Below, in pieces: positions 46,901-56,525 of a stretch of DNA of 64,000 nt. Within the stretch, counting starts at the first letter, position 1, and each line of letters opens with the position of its first letter. Position numbers and translations under genes: made by a program. This stretch comes from Gaeumannomyces sp. JS-464 (taxonomy: Eukaryota > Ascomycota > Sordariomycetes > Magnaporthales > Magnaporthaceae): positions 3,472,001 to 3,536,000 of the forward strand of contig NGZR01000002.1 in NCBI GenBank assembly GCA_002197995.1, in the 5' to 3' direction. Below the pieces are notes generated by a model. The model searched no databases, was not told the DNA's origin, and saw only the letters and a list, made by a program, of their open reading frames with translations.

Positions 46901-47596
46901 CCACATGACTTCGGTGTCGAAACACAGCAGCTTTTCGGGGGGGTATTCGACGGGCTCGGCAATGCCGTCGCAATATCTCGTCCAGCCGCTGCGGTGCTTC
47001 CATTCCCGCGGCTGGGGCGGGGTGTTTGCGAGAGCGAACTGTTTGGCCTGTGTTAAATACGGCTCGGCGGCGTCGATGCCGAGCTTGTGGAAGTGCTCAT
47101 CGAGGGTGTCGCCCTGGAGCTTGGGAAGGTCGAAGGCGATGGGCTTGCTAGTATCCGTGTTTTTCCCGAGCAGGTCATGGCGGCGCAGGTGGTCTTCAGA
47201 AAGCTCGACAAGATGTTCAGGGGGCGGGTCGGGGCCGAGTGGGAAGACCTGATCGAAGATGTGGAGGCTAAGCTGCTGGACGCCTATCTTGTTGTATCGC
47301 GCCTCGGACTGCCGCGCGAGGGTGGTAGAAGATGCGGCAGGCCGGGCGACATCCTCGAGTTGCTGTGGCGTGGCGTGGGACACGGCGGACTGGACACTAT
47401 CTTGGGGCTGCTGTGCGGGCGTGGTGGGTGATGCGGCGGACCGGGCGGCACCTCGGGGTTGCTGTGCGATCGAGGCTTGCCATCGTACCGCCGCCACCAA
47501 GCGAAGCCCATTGTTGCGACGGCATCGGTGGCGCGCAAGCCGGACGAAAGGACTGACGGAACCGCTCGCGATACGGCCGCTGAATGGTTTGAGCAT
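43940..47596 (-). CDS. MIP1: Mitochondrial DNA polymerase gamma (catalytic subunit)
   Basis: One intronless, unbroken reading frame of 1218 residues from the chosen ATG. The frame extends further upstream (ATG at 47854), but from 47596 it opens MLKPFSGRIASGSVSPFVRL with an Arg-rich, acid-free stretch typical of a mitochondrial presequence. Exonuclease motifs: LLCFDTEVMW (near 46.91 kb), IVGHNVGYDRARVMEEYS (near 46.75) and YCAADVVVTHKVYQIVFP (near 46.35). Family-A polymerase motifs: A, VGADVDSEELWIAS (near 45.24); B, RNQSKIFNYGRIYGAGLKFA (near 45.07); C, LAITVHDEIRYLV (near 44.64). It replicates mitochondrial DNA with proofreading. Features unlike the core family are an imperfect Ala/Gln/Pro repeat after the presequence and a threefold 8-residue repeat just before motif A (45431-45502). 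The C-terminal extension is Ser-rich, as in other filamentous fungi. Confidence 0.96.
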   Translation of the reverse strand: MLKPFSGRIASGSVSPFVRLARHRCRRNNGLRLVAAVRWQASIAQQPRGAARSAASPTTPAQQPQDSVQSAVSHATPQQLEDVARPAASSTTLARQSEARYNKIGVQQLSLHIFDQVFPLGPDPPPEHLVELSEDHLRRHDLLGKNTDTSKPIAFDLPKLQGDTLDEHFHKLGIDAAEPYLTQAKQFALANTPPQPREWKHRSGWTRYCDGIAEPVEYPPEKLLCFDTEVMWKEHPFAVMACAASPTAWYAWISPWLLGESENERQLIPLGDPTQERIIVGHNVGYDRARVMEEYSLEQTRNFFIDTMSLHVAVNGMCSRQRPKWMKAKKERELREKIAQETTNMELAELLRSGDLPQEEEELWVGRSSVNSLRDVAKFHLHVSIDKAIRDDLGELDREGILGKLDQLLDYCAADVVVTHKVYQIVFPNFLSTCPHPVSFAALRHLSSVILPVNESWEAYIAKAEKVYHTLSDAVVERLVALTEKALEVKDDPEKWGSDPWLSQLDWSGQEIKMVKGKKKGDPPRPALRQKKPGKPKWYKDLFAKVDGPIGITVRSRIAPLLLRLSWDGHPLVWSDKYAWAFRVPREEEANYLNKQMVKCDMSDEKIEKLRTDTAHAYFKLPHKDGPAARCGNPMAKSFLPYFESGVLTSEYPYAKEALEMNASCSYWISTRDRIMSQLVVYENDLASPDDPLGPGQAESLQAKEAESLQAEKTESLQAEKTEVAKLTPKQGFILPQVIPMGTITRRAVENTWLTASNAKKNRVGSELKAMVKAPPGYSFVGADVDSEELWIASVLGDAIFKLHGGNAIGFMTLEGTKAAGTDLHSRTASILGITRNQSKIFNYGRIYGAGLKFASQLLRQFNPMLSETETTETASKLYAATKGAKTNRRALYDKQFWRGGTESFVFNKLEEFAQQERPRTPVLGAGITEALMARYVPKGAYLTSRINWAIQSSGVDYLHLLIVSMDYLIRRFNIDARLAITVHDEIRYLVKDHDKYRTAMALQVANLWTRAMFAEQVGIRDLPQAAAYFSAVDIDHVLRKEVDMDCITPSHAEPIPHGESLDIAALLDKGAEAFLDPATGPRPGLEPRLEGIEHTPRKTVMQQLAEADPATSDIAFIKAQITADDVELRSILAQKRQLNTKTLSSLSSSSPSKKVTKSVLPYHARPQLPCVDEIISISDAYSFFSKSGGPAAPKSAHEWQNLGGSKASPTRQSPTRL
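45431..45502 (-). repeat. 24-bp tandem repeat, three copies, inside the polymerase gamma gene
   Basis: Units 45431-45454 and 45455-45478 are identical; unit 45479-45502 differs at a few bases. Each encodes eight residues of the type ESLQAEKT (third copy ESLQAKEA). Because the unit is a multiple of three, copy-number change keeps the frame. Confidence 0.95.
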
Positions 47597-48875
47597 TCTA
47601 CCGGCGGGATTCCTCGACGCTAGAGGCATGTCGCAGGGTGGACGAGAGAGCTGGAGTTCGGCTTGTTCGGCCTCGAGCTCGGCCACGCGTATTTGCTCGT
47701 CGAAGCCAAATTTTCGTGGTTTACAAACCCAAGTGTGGGGATTGCGGGATTGCGATGGATGACGGCAGATGTGGTGCACAGCATGGGGCAAAGCACCAGG
47801 GGCGGCCTGAAATCCCCCACCTCGATACGCCAGCCAGTCGATTGCAAAGTCCACGCTGTTCGGTTAGACCCGATCGCTAAGGTAACTAGGTTTTTCGGTG
47901 CGTGAGGTTGAAGCATGGTCGATATTTTTTTTTCCTCCTTGCTGTCCCTGAAGGCTTTCACCCGCTACGAACGCATTGGACACACACTTCCCTGTACTCA
48001 AAAAACGCAATTGACGAATAATCTGATCTCTTGCCCTGCTGGGGTGCGCAGCGCATCAGATGCCGACAGAAGCCAAGGATCGGATCCTGTGGATTCTTTC
48101 CGCTAACCAACCGCATACCTAGGTACCTATGTTTTGTGTCCCCTCGTATTCCAACCCGTTCTCACCCACCCTGCGATTTTCCTCCCGCGTCTCCAAGCCA
48201 CTCTACTTAGGTAGTCGGCCCTTTCTGACTTTCGCGGCCATGGGCACAGACCTGGGTCTCCTTCTCTTGCTCGAAGATTTGGAACGGGCCACAGACCGGC
48301 TCAAGAATATGACGCGGCGCCATAGCCTGGCTTTGCTTGGGCTTCACATCTGAGAACTCAATCTCTCTTCTCTTCGGAGCAATGAGTCCTAGCCGTGCTA
48401 CCTCATGAATAAGGCCGGGCCTAGCTCGGTGGCCTCGTGCTGTGGCTGAACTCGCCAGGCCTCCCGAGTATACTTGACGCCATGCAGGCTACCGGCAGTC
48501 CTATGGCCGATTGCATCGCGGTCCGTGCCGCGCTTCTCGCGCTACATCTCTCCACAAACCTTCACGTAGTGTGCGACCACGGGAGGAGGCAGGCAGGCTG
48601 TTGGCTTCCACATCATAGCCGTCCGAGCCTGAATCCTGGCTAGCGTCAGGGAGAGTTCGTGGAAGGTGCCTCAGATGCCGTGGTTAAAAACAGAGAAGGC
48701 CGCCCCTTTGCGAATCCCTATCTCCTCACAATGACCCCTAGTCCGAGTCCAAGTCCGGGAACGCTCTCGGGGGATAGTTGAAGATCAGCTGCTGGGCTTA
48801 TTCCAGGCAACCTGCAAAGCCGTGCTGACATCCCCTCTCCCTTACCTTTGGCAACAAAACGGACCTTGGACCGCA
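47597..48875. other. Divergent intergenic between polymerase gamma and the GH16 gene
   Basis: 1.28 kb. The first ~260 bp stay open in the polymerase frame but are treated as leader. A palindromic ATACCTAGGTACCTAT lies at 48115-48130, with the related TACTTAGGTAG near 48204. A 74-codon plus-strand frame at 48129-48353 has no support. No RNA gene was recognised. Confidence 0.5.
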
Positions 48876-50149
48876 ATGGGGCTGCAAAGGGCTCGTCACT
48901 GTTGGTGCTGGTGCTTGTGTCGATATATGGCGCTGCAGCCGACAGGCAACTCGTCAACGACACAGAGTGCGGCTGCTTCATGACCAACGCCTCGAACCCG
49001 GCCTTTTTCTCGAAGCATCGGTTCTACGATTTCAGGTCGCTTTCGCAGTATGCAGTCGATGCGCCCGCCCTAGTGAACGACTCGGCTGGCGCGGCGGCTG
49101 CTCCGGCGACTAGCGGCTTCTTCAGCACAAGGCCCTTTGCCGACGACTGGGCCATCATGTCTTGGAACAACAGCGACTCGGTCGGCAAGGATGCCGCCTA
49201 CCTCTTGGTGAACTCGCCGTCGAATGTTTACATCGAACGCAACTCGGATTCTGGCGCGTCGTATTCAGACACGTATCTGACTATGCGCACGGCGAGACTC
49301 AGTGGCTTCCAGTCTGCAGCCGAGCTGGAGTCGGTGTCTTCCAACTACCGCTTCGTGTCGGTGCGCATGCTGGCACGCACTTTAGGCGCCCCTGGTGCCT
49401 GTACCGCCATCTTCACGTATCGTGGCAGCCGGCACATTGAGCGAGTGCAAGAGGCCGACATTGAAGTCCTGACCAAGGATCCGAACACCTACATCCAGTA
49501 TACGAACCAGCCGTCCTTCACCAGCGACGGCAACTCTGTTGACGGCGCATCACTCAACGCCACCGTGCCCGTTCCCTGGACCGAGTGGGCTGTCCACCGC
49601 CTCGACTGGACCCCAAGCAAGAGCACCTGGTTCGTCAACGGGGTGCAGGTGGCTTCCCTCGGCTTCCAAGTGCCGCGGGACGCCAGCCACATCAACCTCA
49701 ACTCGTGGAGCAATGGTGGCGCGTGGACGGGATCCATGGAGGTTGGCAAGGAGGCGCGCATGCAGATCAAGTGGCTCGAGATGGTGTTCAACTCGTCGTC
49801 GGACTACGGTGTCGGGAACTCGAAGGTTGTGCAGAAAGTCGGCTCAACGGACTCCTTGACGGGCGCGGCCGTGAAGGGACTAAGCAGCGACGGCAAGAGC
49901 TGCAAGACTGTATGCAGCATCGATGAAGCCAACGAGAGGGGACTTGCCGTCGTGCTTTCCAGCTGTGGCAGCGGCGCTTATTATCGCAAGACTGTCTGGC
50001 AAAGCGGCAATGGTGCCGAGTCTACTGTTTGGATCCCACTGCTGATGACATTGTTGGCTATTGCATCGTCGCTGCCTTTGCTCTGGCTTGACGTCGGCAA
50101 CGAAGACGCAAATTTTCACTCGTTACTACGGGTTCGGGTCCTCAAGTAA
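48876..50149 (+). CDS. GH16 family glycoside hydrolase, secreted or membrane-anchored (one frame break at the signal peptide)
   Basis: The body frame encodes a GH16 beta-jelly-roll enzyme: ECGCFMTNASNPAFFSKHRF, DDWAIMSWNNSDSV, the catalytic motif EADIEVL (Glu-x-Asp-x-Glu, 49451-49465), TEWAVHRLDWTPSKSTWFVN and HINLNSWSNGGAWTG. Such enzymes cut or transfer beta-1,3/1,4-glucans in cell walls. A hydrophobic C-terminal segment (IPLLMTLLAIASSLPLLWL) suggests membrane anchoring or a GPI signal. The frame has no ATG before the mature part. The ATG at 48876 reads MGLQRAR and becomes a good signal peptide (SLLVLVLVSIYGAAADRQLV) only if one base is missing near 48890-48900; the TTG at 48848 is a poor alternative. 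With that base allowed for, the length is about 424 residues. No intron is needed. Confidence 0.85.
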
Positions 50150-51876
50150 GAGAGACGTAACATTACATCCATGTATTAGAAGGCATTTCGGGAAAAGTTC
50201 AGCTATATGGGGGCAAGAAGTATCTTTGCTTACGCAAGGACCAGGAGCCTGGGCGGCGATTCCGGTCAGCGGGCGGAAAGACAGACGCTTGCTATGGAGA
50301 TCACCTTGCTCTGGTAACACAAACCCCTCGTATCCTTGAGGGCCTTCTCACCTTGGCAACGCTTACGGGAGGTATCTGTCAGATATCATCTTGCGGTGGC
50401 AAACCGGGAGTGTGGTGATATGTTCCAGCCGGGCTGGTTGGCCAAGGCTATGTTCCTATTCGAGCGCTTGCCCACCCGCCCGCAGTACGCTGACAGCGGA
50501 GCACGTCCCGATTGCATCTTCACAGCACTTTATGTGCTGAAGGGAGCATGAGTTGAGGCCTGGTCCAGCCTGCTAGCTGAGCGATAGGCCGTGGCCCCTG
50601 GATCCACAGGCGCCAATCGGATCAGCAGTTGGGTTCTGAGCACCAATTGCCCAAGGCTTGAGGTGCATTTTGCCCCGCATTGTCTGGTTGGAAAGAATGG
50701 GATTGACCGAAGCCAAAGGAGCAAAAAGCAAAAAAAGATGCATCAATTGAAAGCTCCAAGCATCAAGCGCAATGGGAAATTCAAGGCTATGGGCAAAAGC
50801 AAAGCTTGGATCAATGGCGCACCAAACAACAGCAGCAGAAGCAACATCGCAGCAGAGATCACCGGGCCACTGCAGGTCGAGCACCAGGGCCGACACCCGG
50901 CTGGACGCCACCGCGTTCCCAAGCCCGGAAGCCCGCAGACCGTCACCGCATCACCGACAATCCGCCGCTGCCTGGAGATGCCCGTATGTCTGCGTTCTCC
51001 AGTGTCCAGTGTCCAGTTTCAGCCGGGCCACACCGACGATGGAGCCTGCTCACTGCTGCGTGCGGTGGACATGGCTGCATGCCTCTGGCCGAATGGCGTG
51101 CTGGCTGGCCCTGCCCGCTGACGCAGCCGTTGGCTCCAAGCTCCAGGGCCCCTCCCTCGTTTCTTTTCAGCTCGTCACATCGCGGCGGCGTGGCTTCCGG
51201 TCCCCGGCCACCCCAAGGTTGCCAAGAAGACCCACCTGGACCGCGATCTGCGCGCTGCCCTCCAGCTGCTGTGAGGGAGGGCCGCGGCGTCGGATCGGAT
51301 GGAGACGGGACTCGCTCCTGGCTGGGCCTGGACAGCCGCTGCTGCTCGCGCGCCTGTCCCTGCGCGCGCATGCAACCTCTTCGAATAGCTATCGCGCTCG
51401 AGAGAGGAATACCGATCCGCACCACTGATCAGAAAGATTGAAAAGGCTCGATCAGGCCAGTCTTGATGCATCGCTAGTCTGCCAGTAGTGCGGAATAGCA
51501 TTGGCTGTCACCCTTTTGGACCCTCAATCCCCCCGGGCCGCGACTGTTCGTGCGGCGCTTGCACACCACCCATCGCGATTCGATTCCATCTCCTGGTGTA
51601 ACCTCGTCTCTGCGGCGCTCTTAGATGCCCGGACGCCAATAGCGCACCGCCGCCGAGAAACCAATTTTTTCTTCGCCCGTCTAGTCTCAATTGGTGGCTC
51701 GAGTCGCCTCGCTACCCGGACTCCCGCACTAGCCTTCTTCACTAGCCTCTTTGCCATCGCCCATCTGTCCAAAACACTAAATAACCAGCACAGGAACACA
51801 TCAGCAGACTCCCTCGGTCTCGCCAGAGAGCCCGGACTAAATCACTGCCCCTCTTTTTTTTCACCGCGGGCCAGCT
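50150..51876. other. Intergenic upstream of the Zn2Cys6 gene
   Basis: 1.7 kb. Plus-strand frames of 176-218 codons around 50591-51441 have Arg/Ser-rich composition of shifted GC-rich DNA and no domain. Pyrimidine-rich DNA precedes the Zn2Cys6 start codon. No RNA gene was recognised. Confidence 0.5.
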
Positions 51877-54174
51877 ATGGATCCCTTCGCTTCCATGTCC
51901 AGCCATAGCAGTGCCTCCCCGGTCTCTATCTCTGAGACACAGGGCCTGGGGTCGGCGCCCAGCACCCGGCCGGACGGTGACGCAGCTCCCACCGCCATCG
52001 CCGATGCCACCCCGTCGGCGCAATCCAGTCAGCCGACTGTCCCGGCCGCGTGCCTTGCATGTGTATGCTGTCTCCACGAACCACACCACGCTTCCTCATA
52101 GTCGGGAAGCGGAGCACTTGAGCGCTCGCTGCATGCTAACCGTCTGATCAAGCGCGGGAAGCACCTGAAGTGCGATGGCACCACGCCGTGCTCGCGATGC
52201 CGGAGCTCCAACTCGGAGTGCGTGTACATCGCGTCGCGGCGTGGCTACAAGGGTCCTCGCCGCAGCACCGCCGTTCCCCACAACCCCAACAAGCGCTTCG
52301 CCTCCTCTTCGCCTCCCGCCTCCGGCTCCGGCACTGGCACAATGGCTGAGGAGAGCTGCCCCATGCTGTTAGGCGCGAGCCCCATCCCGAGCTCCATCCC
52401 CGGGACGATCCCAGGGTCCGAGTTTGCCTCGACCCAGCCGTCGGCTGCCTTCGTGGCTCCGCCTCCCATGTCCCATATGCAGCTGTACCGCACTTCCTAC
52501 ACCAGCCCCGCGGCGGGCGTCCCCATCGGGAGCACCAACATTGCCCTTGCGGCCGCCAATGCTGCGGCTGGTGCCGCTGGAGTTTCCGCCCCGCCCATGC
52601 AGTCGCTCGCCGACCGCTGCTTCGACTCCTTTTTTTACAACTTCCACGCCGCCCACCCCTTCGTGCTTCCTAAGGAGTTCCTGCTGCGTGCGATCAAGGA
52701 GGGCTTCGCCAAGCTTGATCACTTGCTGGCCGCTATTCGGTATATCGGCTCGCTGTACCTGGATTCCGGTCCAGCCCGAGCCGCGTATCTGGATGAGGCC
52801 CTCCGTCTAGCCTACCTCCCGACCTGCCCTAGAGATGGATTTCTAGTGCAGACGCTGCTTCTCGTGCTTATCGGACTGGATGGCAGCTGCCAGCAGCAGC
52901 GGGCAAACCAGCTCCTGGCCGATTGTGAGCGGATCGCTGTCGAGATATCTCTGAACACGCGGCCTTATGCCACGGCCAACGGGCGTGGTAACTCGGTTCT
53001 GGAGGAGAGCTGGCGCCGCACTTGGTGGGAGCTTTATGTTGTTGATGGGATGATCGCCGGTGTTCACAGGGCCACCAATTTCCTGCTTTTCGATGTCAAC
53101 TCCGACGTTGGCCTTCCGTGCGAGGAGCATCAATTCCTCTCGGGGGTGAGTTCCCTTAAATCACATGCAGGCCACAAGCGTGAACCATCCTCTCCAGAAG
53201 GCAACGGTCCTTGCTGACCCGACTCAACCGACCGCAGAATGTCCCGGTGCCAATGTATATGGAGGACTTTGACGACCAGCTGTTCTCGGGCGAGGATCGA
53301 GAGTTCTCGTCGTTTGCGTACCGCATCGCTGCCGCTCGGAACCTCGGCAGGTTCATGAGATGTCCGCCCATGATCTTCCCAGAGGACGATAATATCTCCA
53401 AGATGGAGTCGTTGCTCACGAATTGGAGGATGCACTTGCCTCAGAGCAAGAAAGATGCCCTCAACAAGCATTGCCAGCTCGACGAGATGATGTTCCAGGC
53501 GCTGTTCATCAACCAGGCGTAAGATTTCCCCTCCTTTTAGCCTTAACAGGCTACCGCTCCGGATAATTCTGGGATGGTCGTCGCATGACTGTTGGGTGAT
53601 AGATATTGACGCTAACGTAATGAACACTCCGACAACTTGCAGATGCACAATAATGCTCCACCAGCCGCACTCGCAGCTAGACTCGTCGCCGGCGCGGAGC
53701 GTGACTTCGTGCGCGCCGCACCAGCCGGTGCCGAGCGGGGATGCGTTCAATGCGCACACACGGCACACGATCGCGGCGGCATGCGAGATCAGCCGCATGG
53801 TGACGCACGCGGTGCCGCTGCTGTCACACACGCATTTCTTCACGTGCGTGCTGACACTGTCATCCATTGTGCACCTCAACAAGTGGGCGCTTTACTTCAT
53901 CCAGGACGAAGACGATCTCCGCCAGCAGATCCGGCTGAACATCGGGGCGCTGCAGCGGATCAGTACTGTTTGGCGGAACGCGCAGACGGCAGGCGGGCAA
54001 GTCAAGAGCGTCGCCCAGGAGATCTACCGGGCCAAGAAGGCCCAGCAGATCAGCCCGGCCTTCTGGGTTGCCTTCACGCAGGAGCAGATGATCAGCAGCC
54101 TCAACGCCGACGACGGCATCATGAACGACTTTGAGACCATCCTGCCGGTGACTCAGGTCAGCCAGCCGCCCTAA
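51877..54174 (+). CDS. Zn2Cys6 transcription factor
   Basis: Exons 51877-52062, 52153-53145, 53238-53518 and 53643-54174 encode 663 residues without a frame break. Joining exon 1 (ACLAC) to exon 2 (RGKHLKCDGTTPCSRCRSS) gives a perfect binuclear zinc cluster of spacing CX2CX6CX5CX2CX6C at residues 59-85, followed by a basic linker (SRRGYKGPRR). The first intron thus sits inside the cluster and ends in AAG, an uncommon acceptor confirmed by the cysteine spacing. The middle region matches the fungal-specific transcription factor domain: DSFFYNFHAAHPFVLPKEFL, LDEALRLAYLPTCPRDGF and EESWRRTWWELYVVDGMIAG. This architecture marks nuclear, sequence-specific activators. The target genes are unknown; the ABCG gene lies 2.4 kb downstream on the same strand, but no link is shown. 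Confidence 0.92.
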
Positions 54175-56525
54175 ATCACCATCGTGAACAGGGATAGCGT
54201 TTGTTTTTCGTCGACTACCGTTCGTTTCGTTTTATCCGGGAAAGGCGAGGGACAAGAAAGTAGCGAGAAAAGAAAAAAAGGAAAAAATAAGAAAAAAGAG
54301 CAAAAAAAAAAAAAAAAAAAAACCGGCTTGTAGGAAGTCAACAAAGGGAAGTGATGAAGATATTGGAAACATAGATGTGCGAGCCGGGGAACATAGATTC
54401 AAATGTGGTGGGTGGCAAGATGGCAAGCCAGAGAAACCTGTAAATGCAACAGATGTGTGTTCGAAAGTGATGGCGAACAGCTCAATCTTTCTATCCATGG
54501 TCAACCTTGTGCCACTGGGACATGTTTTTGATTTACCCTATCAGCTTCGGTCTTGATATGGATAATCTCGTGCCAAAGCCCGAGTCAACCAATACATCCA
54601 GGGTAGACCGGTGAACAGCAGCAGTGCATCCGGCGCCCATCTGCCACCCGAAGTTGCGGGAGAGTACGAGGTGGATGCGGGCAACCAGGGGCACGCCGCA
54701 TATTGATGCCTCTTTTGGCAAGCGATGCCCGCAAAAAAATCGACATGGAATTCACGGTTGCTTGCAATGTCTGCCTCGCCACGACTTGCCTTTTTACCGG
54801 CGCCTATTTCCCTCCAGTGTCGCCGCGCGTGAGAGGGGGATGCTGATGTGTCGAGCTGTCGTTGGCCCGGGGGTGTGCTCGCGGAAGAAACGGGCATTTA
54901 AGGCCGCATTCGTTGGTGCCCGCGCTGTTTCAGCGTGTTACCCAGATGCCCGCGCGGGGTTGTTGCACGCTGTGCTGTGTGGATGCGCAGGGTGTCCCCG
55001 CCCGCGGCGCGCGAGTCGGCGACCGTGCACCCCCAAGTTAGGGGCCGCCTGGGCTGCTGGATTTGAAGCCCAGCGCTCAGTTAGCACCACAGTGGGCAGC
55101 ACTCGAGGAGGTGACGCGGTGCTGATCCCAGCCAACACAAGAAATAAAAAAAGAATATCAGAAAAAGTCATCTCCAGAGTTCAATTCTCCCGATGCATCT
55201 CGCTTGACCGGTCCACGGTTGTGCGGCCCATTTGGCCTGCAACCGGCGGTGTGCCGACGGCAGGCAGTGCGGCCAAAAACTCGGGCACCTCGAGCGACTT
55301 CATAGTCGGCGACCATTGAGCGCAAATCCTTCCCTCCTCCACTCAGTCAGTCCCTGCCGCAGCCATCCTCTCGACGCTCCACGACACGGGCTCTTTTTAT
55401 TTTATTTCCCCCCACCACCACACTCTCCGCTGCTACATTTGGGCTTTGCTTTTGGACTCGCGCCGTCCGTGGGCGGGGAGGATCGGCTGGAGCCGATGCA
55501 TAACCTAGCTTTAGCCTAGGACTCGGACTCGGCGACGGAGCCCTTGCGGCCCAGACCCAGCTGTCAGGGCGCGGTGGCTTGGTGCCGGTTGCACGAATGC
55601 ACAAGCCTCAGCCGCCGTCTTTTTCATTTGTCTTCACTGCCTTACGCTACAGCCACATGGCCTCTTCCAGTCGGGAACCTTCTCGGGTGCTCGACGCAGC
55701 TCCAATGAATAGCGACCTCCCTGGGCCCAGCGCGGGCTTCGGCGCCGGCGACCACGTCGTGGTGGTGGCCGTCCACGCCGCCGCCCTATCGGCGGCTGAC
55801 GGCATGCGATGGCCCCTTTCATTAGTTATGCAAGGGACATGTGTGTCCAGGACATAAAACCCCAAGAAACAAGCTGCTCACCGTCAAGCACTCCGGCTCC
55901 TTACCTGCATCTCGGCGATTACTTCACGTGGATCCCAGAACCCGCAAGCGGGCGGGACATAAACCCTTCGCCTTCTCCCCTCCCCCACCACGAGGCTGCC
56001 TTAGAGCCGCATAAGCTGCCTATCATGTCATGATGCTGAACCCTAGCTAGCGCCTGCTCAGCTAGCTCCATTTTTCGCTCAGCCGGTCAGCGGTGGCAGC
56101 CTCCCTTTCCCCCCCGACATTGGTCTATCCCTCTTGCCGTAAGCACGTTAGCGAGATAGGACAACATTGAGCAAAATAACCTTCGACGGCGGCCGGGCCG
56201 GGCGAATAGGCTGGAATGTGTTGGCGCGAGAGAGAAGAGCAGCATGCATCACGGCCAACTATGGAGCCCGTTGGCTTGCTGGGCGTGTGCCGGTGGATAA
56301 TCATGGCTAGGCCGTTTGGGCCGCCCTTTGGGTCTAGAAAATGCCAACGAGCAGATAGGGTGTTTTATAAAGATGCCAGGCCGAGCCGCGTCCGTTTCCT
56401 TTCCTTGCAGCAAACCAGATTTCTCAAGACAAACATCTCTCTAGTGTTCTTCTCTGTTCACCACATTGGCCTGCACAAACTAGTGTCAGGCTCGAGGCAG
56501 ATACGCCAATCTCAAACAGCCCATC
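54175..56525. other. Intergenic between the Zn2Cys6 and ABCG genes
   Basis: 2.35 kb. A purine-rich stretch with a 20-A run near 54302-54321 follows the Zn2Cys6 stop, probably its 3' UTR. CT-rich DNA precedes the ABCG start. Open frames (the largest 54624-55319, +) have no domain. No RNA gene was recognised. Confidence 0.5.

Noticed and set aside
47597..47854. Polymerase gamma starting at the upstream ATG 47854
   Set aside because: The 86 added residues lack presequence character and place the clear mitochondrial targeting stretch internally.
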